Assembly (NCBI GenBank): GCA_018902765.1
Contig: JAHIQC010000073.1
Location: 1-11,267 of the forward strand
Length of the DNA: 11,267 nucleotides
Direction of reading: 5' to 3'
DNA from: Actinomycetota bacterium
GTDB taxonomy: Bacteria; Actinomycetota; Coriobacteriia; Anaerosomatales; JAHIQC01
The stretch's first letter is position 1. The number at the start of each line of letters is the position of its first letter. Of this stretch, positions 4,528 to 11,267 are shown one piece after another. Below the pieces are notes generated by a model that did not search any database, had not been told where the DNA came from, and saw only the letters and a program-made list of their open reading frames with translations. Made by a program: the position numbers and the translations under genes.

Positions 4528-7050
4528 TTACGGAGCCCGCAGCGCAGCGCCGATCGACATCTCGGTATCGTAAGAGAGCGCTTTCGCTCCGCCGAAGAGG
4601 GCCATTCCCAAGATTTCAGATCGCCTAGCGCTAAGCCACGGGAACACCCCGGTGTTGTCTGGATCGATCAACACGAGCGCCGAGCGAGTGCGCGCAAGCA
4701 TCGGACCTGCCGCTAGTGCGTCAGGAAACGCGACTCCGGTTGCGAATCCCACTCGGGGGTCCTGAAGCGTTCCGGTTGAGTAGCCCCATTCTGCTATTGC
4801 TCGCGACGTGGCGTATCTGTCCGCGCCCCACACGCGCGTGGGTTCAGGCAGCGCCGTTTGGACCGATGCGAAGATCGCACGGGTCCCGCCCACGATCAGT
4901 GACTTGCGTGCACCCAGAGTCGTGATGGCGTTGGACGTAGCGGTCGGCAGTCCCTCGGGGGCCGTCAGCAGGATGGGCCAACCTGAGGCTGCCGCCAGGG
5001 GAGCGACCGACAAAGCGTCGGGGTAGTTGCGGCCCGAAGAGATTACGACGCGCTCAGGGGCGACACCACCGTTTAGGGACTTCACTCTGCCAGCGATGAG
5101 CGCGGCGGTCGCGTAGCGATCCGCTCCGCCCATGCGTTCGATGACAGGCGAGCGGGGGTACTGAAGGCTTCGCAAGGTGGACTCAACGGCCGGTGAAATG
5201 GCCTGGGTGCCTCCAATGATGATGATCCTCGCGGGTGCCAGCCTCAGCAGCTCATCGCGTGTGGCCGCTGGAAGCGAGGTCTGCCGCGTGAGGAGCAGCG
5301 GCCCCGAACCGGCCTTGGCAAGCACGCTAGCTGACAGACCATCGGGCCAGTTCTGCCCAGAGGCGATCACGATTGTGTTGAGCGGACCTGTGAAACTAGA
5401 GCGACTGATTGCCGCCGCAGTCTCGTAGCGGTCGGTGCCCTGGTGCCTGCTGGCGTCCAGCGCAGGGATGGAGGGATCGACCACGACCGACGTGGTGCTC
5501 GTGGAGGCATCGAACCTGTCGTCGGCGAATGCCCGCACCCATACCGTCTGAGCCCCGCCGGCAGGCAGCAACACCCTCCCTGCAGTGGATGTGGTCGCGT
5601 ACTCGGATCCGCCGAGGACCCCGTAGCGGTAGCGCACGTTGGCCCCCTCGGCCGGCGACCAGACGAGGAGCGCTTCAAGCCCACCCTGAGGGCTTGCAGA
5701 CACCGTAACGGGCATCTGTGACGGAATCGTACTTGTCATCTCATTGAAGGCACTCATGGCATCGAGCCTGCCCCAGCCGGTCTCAGAGTCAAAGCCGGGT
5801 GCGTTGTAGGATGCGTCGGCTGTCGTGGTGGCTATGCGAGCCATCTCGGTGGCGCTGAGACTGGGCACCAGTGACCACAATGTGCCCAAAGCGCCCGCAA
5901 CGAGCGGAGAGGCGAATGAGGTGCCGCGCACGGTGTAGGTCGTGCCTGTGGGGCCGGCGACAACTACCTGCTCGCCGGGCGCGACTACATCGAGTTCATC
6001 GCCGTATGAAGAAAAGACCGAGCGGGTACCTGTGTCCGGGTCGATCGACCCGACGGCAAGCGCGCCTTCACATGCGGCGGGATACCACACCCCGGGATAG
6101 TATGTGCTGCTCGATACCAAATCCGCACCATTGCCCGCCGCAGCGACCACGAGCATCCCCTTGGCGGCACAGTAATCCACGACTTCCTGCCACATCGCGC
6201 GTGCCTGTGGATCAGGAGTGAAGCTGCCCGAGATGGTCGCGGGCTCGCCGAGGGAGACGTTAGCCAGCTTGACTCCGTCGTCAGCGGCGTCCATAAGAGC
6301 GTCCATCGTGTCGATGGACTCACCGTTGCCGGTCCTATCGAGCGTCTTATACACGCGGATTGTGCTCCGTGTGTATCCAAGCGAGCCCGCCACCGCGTAG
6401 CCGTTTCCGGTCTGGGAGCCAAGCGCTGAGGCCACGCGAGTGCCGTGGTAGTACGGATAGTAGTCATCCGTGGTGTCGCTATTGTTCGAGACGTAGTTGT
6501 GGACCGGCACGATGCGGCCCGAATCTTCCATCGCAGACGCACTGACCCCTGAGTCGATGACCGCGACCGTGATGCCGGCCCGATCGGGCTCGAGGCTGAA
6601 CTCCGAATCGCTGTACACGGCTTCCCACACCGGTTCGACGGCAATCGAATTGGGGAACAGGTCGTTCGGTCCTAGGACCTTGCGCTGATTGCTGTACTTG
6701 GTGTCATTGGGAGGGACGGTTTCAAGTGCCTGAACCCGGCCGGCAGGAGCTGCCGCAGCCACTCCCGGTACGGAATCGAGCTTGGCGGCCAAAACGGAGG
6801 CGCTTGTGCCGTCTGGTACGGCGATCAAGGCCAGCTCGGGTCGACGCACGCTCACGTCACCAGGTGCGACCCCCAGCCTACTGAGCGCAGAGAAGTCTGA
6901 GGTGCTCATGACCTGGTCTTCGTAAAGGACGATGACGCTGCGGGATTCCGGCGTCGAGCTTGTGGGTATGGCCCGTGTCGAACTCGCAAAACCCGGTGTT
7001 GCGGATGCGAGCATACAGGCGGTGATTACGAGTGCGAGGGCGCGGCGCAT
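4528..7050 (-). CDS. Secreted subtilisin-like serine protease (S8) with CWB2 cell-wall anchor
   Basis: This 840-residue protein has a signal peptide (MRR, then a hydrophobic run; likely cleavage after Ala22), a propeptide-like region (~30-130) and an S8 peptidase domain (~150-440). The triad is complete: Asp166 in AVIDSGV, His202 in YHGTRVAS and Ser378 in RGTSFASP. The oxyanion Asn lies in AAAGNG. A Fn3-like beta segment (~445-534) follows, then three ~100-residue CWB2 repeats starting near residues 535, 639 and 739. CWB2 domains (PF04122) hold clostridial and other Gram-positive surface proteins non-covalently in the wall, so this is probably a wall-attached protease that matures or degrades surface proteins. 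The start is ATG 7050, with GGAAGG 5 nt upstream (plus-strand 7056-7061). The frame is open to 7143, but only 7050 leads straight into a signal peptide. It is the only minus-strand gene, converging with the kinase gene and diverging from pyrR. The substrate is unknown. Confidence 0.93.
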   Translation of the reverse strand: MRRALALVITACMLASATPGFASSTRAIPTSSTPESRSVIVLYEDQVMSTSDFSALSRLGVAPGDVSVRRPELALIAVPDGTSASVLAAKLDSVPGVAAAAPAGRVQALETVPPNDTKYSNQRKVLGPNDLFPNSIAVEPVWEAVYSDSEFSLEPDRAGITVAVIDSGVSASAMEDSGRIVPVHNYVSNNSDTTDDYYPYYHGTRVASALGSQTGNGYAVAGSLGYTRSTIRVYKTLDRTGNGESIDTMDALMDAADDGVKLANVSLGEPATISGSFTPDPQARAMWQEVVDYCAAKGMLVVAAAGNGADLVSSSTYYPGVWYPAACEGALAVGSIDPDTGTRSVFSSYGDELDVVAPGEQVVVAGPTGTTYTVRGTSFASPLVAGALGTLWSLVPSLSATEMARIATTTADASYNAPGFDSETGWGRLDAMSAFNEMTSTIPSQMPVTVSASPQGGLEALLVWSPAEGANVRYRYGVLGGSEYATTSTAGRVLLPAGGAQTVWVRAFADDRFDASTSTTSVVVDPSIPALDASRHQGTDRYETAAAISRSSFTGPLNTIVIASGQNWPDGLSASVLAKAGSGPLLLTRQTSLPAATRDELLRLAPARIIIIGGTQAISPAVESTLRSLQYPRSPVIERMGGADRYATAALIAGRVKSLNGGVAPERVVISSGRNYPDALSVAPLAAASGWPILLTAPEGLPTATSNAITTLGARKSLIVGGTRAIFASVQTALPEPTRVWGADRYATSRAIAEWGYSTGTLQDPRVGFATGVAFPDALAAGPMLARTRSALVLIDPDNTGVFPWLSARRSEILGMALFGGAKALSYDTEMSIGAALRAP
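4531..5448 (-). repeat. Three tandem CWB2 repeats (protein-level) in the protease gene
   Basis: The repeats begin with GTDRYETA, GADRYATA and GADRYATS (Arg before each at residues 535, 639 and 739). Each continues with an SG/TG-x-x-(F/Y/W)PD(A/G)L block (GQNWPDGL, GRNYPDAL, GVAFPDAL). The first two also share LLLT/ILLT and a (I/V)GGT turn. The third is the most diverged, with VLIDPDN and LFGGAK in the equivalent places. Three copies is the usual number for a CWB2 module. Confidence 0.88.
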
Positions 7051-7081
7051 GGTTGCCTTCCGTCGAATTGCATACCTTCGG

Positions 7082-7087
7082 ATTGTA
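7082..7087 (-). promoter_or_regulatory. Possible -10 box for the protease gene
   Basis: On the minus strand this reads TACAAT, about 20 nt before the RBS (7061-7056). A 17-nt spacer would place the -35 hexamer at 7110-7105 (TACCCC), which is poor. It is offered only as the best local candidate. Confidence 0.3.
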
Positions 7088-7133
7088 ACGCCATACACTC
7101 CGATGGGGTACGCCCGTTGGCCACACGACACTC

Positions 7134-7162
7134 TTGGCACCAAAGCCGGCTGATGGTATCTT
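7134..7162 (+). promoter_or_regulatory. Promoter of the pyrR-pyrB-pyrC-carA operon
   Basis: The -35 element TTGGCA (7134-7139, five of six consensus bases) is separated by exactly 17 nt from the -10 element TATCTT (7157-7162). The -10 is also extended by TG at 7154-7155. Transcription is expected to start near 7169, immediately before the PyrR-binding hairpin, which supports the assignment. It diverges from the protease gene on the other strand. Confidence 0.8.
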
Positions 7163-7170
7163 CTTTCAGA

Positions 7171-7202
7171 CCTTTAAACCCGGTCCCGTGAGGCCGGCAA
7201 GG
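7171..7202 (+). promoter_or_regulatory. PyrR-binding loop (anti-antiterminator) in the pyr leader RNA
   Basis: An upper stem CCGG/CCGG (7180-7183 with 7194-7197) presents UCCCGUGAGG (7184-7193), matching the PyrR-recognition consensus UCCNGNGAGG known from Bacillus pyr leaders. A lower stem CCTT/AAGG (7171-7174 with 7199-7202) is separated from it by an asymmetric internal loop with TAAAC on the 5' side, also as in the known elements. PyrR with bound UMP is expected to stabilise this hairpin, which blocks the antiterminator and allows termination at 7253-7289. Confidence 0.9.
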
Positions 7203-7267
7203 AATCCATACCGATTCGGACGCCTTTGCGCTCTTCCGGCTCCACTCGATGTGCCTTCTTGCCGACC
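7192..7267 (+). promoter_or_regulatory. Antiterminator pairing of the pyr attenuator
   Basis: Bases 7192-7203 can pair with 7256-7267 in 11 of 12 positions, including one G-U wobble and one C-A mismatch. The 5' arm overlaps the 3' half of the PyrR-binding hairpin, and the 3' arm overlaps the ascending arm of the terminator. The three structures are therefore mutually exclusive, as a PyrR attenuator requires. The 7204-7255 stretch between the arms shows only very small hairpins. Confidence 0.75.
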
Positions 7268-7289
7268 GCAGGAAGGCTCTTTTTGTTCT
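7253..7289 (+). terminator. Intrinsic terminator (attenuator) upstream of pyrR
   Basis: A 10-bp stem (7253-7262 with 7268-7277, one U-G wobble) and a 5-nt loop CGACC are followed by the T-rich run TCTTTTTGTTCT (7278-7289). It lies in the untranslated leader just before the pyrR RBS (7291-7296). Its position makes it a regulated premature terminator and not the end of a gene. Confidence 0.88.
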
Positions 7290-7291
7290 AG

Positions 7292-8775
<1,484 letters not shown>

Positions 8776-8792
<17 letters not shown>

Positions 8793-10071
8793 GGGAGGTC
8801 GGATGGTCGACCCACAGACAGGCCTTGATGCCGTGCTCGACATGGTGATCCGTGACGGCCGCATCGTTGAGATCGGCGAGGACCTCGAGATACCCAAGGG
8901 TACCGTCATCGAGTGCGCCGAGAAGATCGTGGTCCCGGGACTCGTGGACATCCACACGCACCTGCGCGAGCCGGGGCGCGAGGACAAGGAGACCATCGAG
9001 AGCGGTGCTAAGGCGGCGGCACATGGCGGGTACACGGCTGTGTGCGCTATGCCCAACACCGATCCGATCAGCGAGACCGGCTCTCATATCCGCTTCATCG
9101 TGGAGCGTGCTGCTGAGCGTGCGATCGTGCGCGTGCATCCGATTGGCGCCTGCACCGCCGGCCAGTCCGGTTCTGCACTCGCTGAGATCGGCGACATGGT
9201 CCTCGCGGGCGCCGTCGCGATATCGGACGACGGTCGTGGCGTGCAGAACGCCGGCATGATGCGCCTCGTGATGGATTACGCCAAGCAGTTCGGGATCACC
9301 GTCATCAGCCACTGCGAGGACGAGTCGCTCGCGGCCAAAGGCGTCGTCAACGAAGGCGTCGTAAGCACGCGACTGGGACTGGCGGGTTGGCCTTCAGCCG
9401 CCGAGGAGATCGTGGTGGCTCGCGATATCGCGCTAGCTGAGCTCACCGGATGCCGATTGCACCTGGCGCATCTGTCCACCGCAGGCAGCGTCGAGTTGGT
9501 GCGAGCTGCCAAGGCCCGCGGCACTGCGATCACGGCTGAGGTCACCCCGCATCATCTGTTCTTGGACGAGGACGCGATCACACGCTCCTACGACACGAAC
9601 CTCAAGATGAATCCGCCTTTGCGCACTGCTGCGGACCGCGAGGCGCTCGTGGCCGGGCTCATGGATGGCACCATCGACTGCATCGCGACCGATCACGCCC
9701 CTCACGCGCCGCATGACAAGGCGCTCGAGTTCGAGTTGGCGCCGTTCGGTACGACCGGACTTGAGACGGCCCTGTCGCTCGTCATCACACATCTGATCGA
9801 GCCGGGCCATCTGGATTGGTCAGCACTCGTGTGCACCATGGCCGTGGCACCTCGCGAGGCACTCGGGCTTGCGCCCGTTCGCTTTGAGAAGGGTGCAGTC
9901 GCCGACATCACGATCATCGATCCGGAGGCGCGCGTGGAGGTCACACGCGAGTTCTTCGAGAGCAAATCGTCCAACTCAGCATTCCTCGGGGGTAAACTCC
10001 TCGGCAAGGCAACTGACGTCTTGGTCGAGGGGCAATTCGCTCTTCGCAACGGAAAGGTGGTCGGTAGGTGA
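8776..10071 (+). CDS. pyrC: Dihydroorotase, class I
   Basis: PyrC cyclises carbamoyl aspartate to dihydroorotate. The 431-residue amidohydrolase has the metal site HTH at His60/His62 in DIHTHLREPG, and the AMPNTDP motif. SDDG (in AVAISDDGRGVQNAG) carries the Asp that replaces the carboxylated lysine in class I enzymes. The later metal ligands lie in VISHCEDE and LHLAHLSTAGS, and the catalytic Asp in IATDHAPHAPHDK; APFGTTGLET closes the active-site region. The start GTG 8776 gives MALLLKGGRMVDPQTG, the usual beginning of the family, and has an excellent RBS. It overlaps pyrB by 17 nt. The stop overlaps the carA start by 4 nt. The later class I features distinguish it from the shorter E. coli-type PyrC and from hydantoinases or allantoinase, which context also disfavours. 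Nothing in it looks damaged. Confidence 0.95.
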
Positions 10072-11267
10072 CGCGAGCACGCGCCATCCTGGCACTCGAA
10101 GACGGGACCGTGTTCAACGGTTTCGCGTGCGGCGCCCAGGGTGAGGCCACCGGCGAGATCTGCTTCAACACCTCGCTGTCCGGATATCAGGAGGTTCTGA
10201 CCGACCCGAGCTACGCAGGTCAGATCGTCACGATGACCATGCCTCACATCGGTAACTATGGGGTCAACGGCGCGGACATGGAGTCACGCGGTGTGTTCGC
10301 GCGCGGTTTCGTGGTGCGCGAGATGTGCACGACGCCGAGCAACTGGCGCTCCGAGGAGTCTTTGCCCGAGTTTCTGGGCCGACATGACGTGGTCGCAATC
10401 GAGGGGGTCGACACGCGGCAGCTCACGCGCCATATCCGTGAGGCCGGAGCGATGCGCGCGATCATCTCGACGACGGACCTGATCCCCGAGTCGCTCGTGG
10501 CCAAGGCCAAAGCGTCGGCCCCGCTGACCGGACGCGATCTGGTCGCCGAGGTCGCAATCACCGATGCATTCCGTTGGGGCGATGCCGGGCCTGAGGGCAG
10601 TGTCCCGGTCGACACCGGCATACTGCCTGTAAACCCGCGCTACCGCGTGGTGGCCATGGACTCGGGAATCAAGTACAACATCTTGCGCCAGCTGGCCGAG
10701 GCTGGCTGCGAAGTGACCGTGGTCGCGCCCACGACCTCAGCTGCTGATGTCTTGGCGCTTGAGCCCGACGGTGTGTTTCTGGCCAACGGCCCGGGCGATC
10801 CGGCGGCAGTCGAGTACCTCTACGGCACGCTTCGCGAGCTTCTGGGCGCAAAACCGCTCTTTGGCATATGTCTGGGTCACCAGATGCTCTCACTGGCGGT
10901 CGGCTGCGACACCTACAAGCTCAAGTACGGGCATCGCGGTGGGAACCAGCCGGTCAAGAACCTGCTCACAGGCCGCGTCGAGATCACGAGCCAGAATCAC
11001 GGCTTTTGCGTGGACTTCGGCTCCATCGGCGAGCTTGTGGAGGCAGACAGCGGCGGACTTGTGCACGATGCCAACGATCTGGCCGCATGGTCGTTGGCTG
11101 GCGTGGCACCTGTGGTTCGCTCCGAGCGTTTCGGTCGCATCCAGCTGACCCACATCAACCTGAACGACATGACCACCGAAGGAATCCGGCTGCTCGACAC
11201 GCCTGCCTTCTCGGTGCAGTACCACCCTGAGGCCGCTCCCGGGCCGCATGACTCGCGCTATCTGTTC
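10068..11267 (+). CDS. carA: Carbamoyl-phosphate synthase small (glutaminase) subunit, 3' end beyond window
   Basis: CarA hydrolyses glutamine and passes ammonia to CarB for carbamoyl phosphate synthesis, which feeds PyrB. The frame is open for 400 codons from GTG 10068 to the last base, with no stop. The N-terminal CPSase_sm_chain domain (to ~170) contains FNTSLSGYQEVLTDPSY and GVDTRQLTRHIR. The class I glutamine amidotransferase domain has FLANGPGDP, the nucleophile elbow FGICLGHQ with Cys268, and QYHPEAAPGPHD with His386 and Glu388. Between Cys268 and His386 there are 118 residues, compared with 84 in E. coli CarA as I recall it. The extra ~34 residues lie at about 321-356. GTG 10068 overlaps the pyrC stop (GTGA) and follows AAGGTGG (10054-10060) at 7 nt. 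carB probably lies downstream. Only a few dozen C-terminal residues should be missing. Confidence 0.95.
   Translation, partial: MTRARAILALEDGTVFNGFACGAQGEATGEICFNTSLSGYQEVLTDPSYAGQIVTMTMPHIGNYGVNGADMESRGVFARGFVVREMCTTPSNWRSEESLPEFLGRHDVVAIEGVDTRQLTRHIREAGAMRAIISTTDLIPESLVAKAKASAPLTGRDLVAEVAITDAFRWGDAGPEGSVPVDTGILPVNPRYRVVAMDSGIKYNILRQLAEAGCEVTVVAPTTSAADVLALEPDGVFLANGPGDPAAVEYLYGTLRELLGAKPLFGICLGHQMLSLAVGCDTYKLKYGHRGGNQPVKNLLTGRVEITSQNHGFCVDFGSIGELVEADSGGLVHDANDLAAWSLAGVAPVVRSERFGRIQLTHINLNDMTTEGIRLLDTPAFSVQYHPEAAPGPHDSRYLF

Noticed and set aside
7015..7050. Lipobox-like ITAC (Cys12) in the protease signal peptide
   Set aside because: The hydrophobic part before the Cys is too short for a lipoprotein signal peptide, and hydrophobic residues continue to a normal signal peptidase I site after Ala22.
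7051..7143. Longer N-terminus for the protease starting at 7143
   Set aside because: It would put a basic, non-signal stretch before the signal peptide and override a good RBS at 7056-7061. It would also cover the likely promoter.

Overview
The window is a GC-rich bacterial chromosome segment of mostly housekeeping genes, with G/C-biased codons and many GTG starts. It probably comes from an actinobacterium near the Coriobacteriia. That placement is inferred from the GC-rich coding style, the Gram-positive gene order and a secreted subtilisin with C-terminal CWB2 cell-wall repeats. No sequence search was possible.

Layout: (1) 1-2777, plus strand: the 3' end of ileS, a strong hairpin terminator, a new promoter with a structured leader, then a tightly packed TraR/DksA-family gene, lspA and an RluD-type pseudouridine synthase gene. 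(2) 2778-4496, plus strand: a stand-alone response regulator and a soluble REC-histidine kinase, 16 nt apart, with no output domain in either. (3) 4528-7050, minus strand: a large secreted S8 serine protease with three CWB2 repeats. (4) 7134-11267, plus strand: the pyrimidine biosynthesis operon pyrR-pyrB-pyrC-carA. All its cistrons overlap, and carA runs off the window.

The most informative non-coding element is the pyr leader (7134-7300). A near-consensus promoter is followed at once by a canonical PyrR-binding hairpin, a competing antiterminator and a textbook intrinsic terminator before the pyrR RBS. This is the UMP-responsive PyrR attenuation switch known from Bacillus, and it can be read base by base here.

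The order ileS - TraR/DksA gene - lspA - rluD-like - pyrR - pyrB - pyrC - carA matches the B. subtilis order ileS-ylyA-lspA-ylyB-pyrR-(pyrP)-pyrB-pyrC-pyrAA as I recall it. The two-component pair and the protease therefore look like a three-gene insertion into an ancient conserved block. I found no mobile element, CRISPR array, tRNA or rRNA. Apart from the PyrR switch, the most unusual protein feature is an insertion of about 34 residues in the glutaminase domain of CarA.
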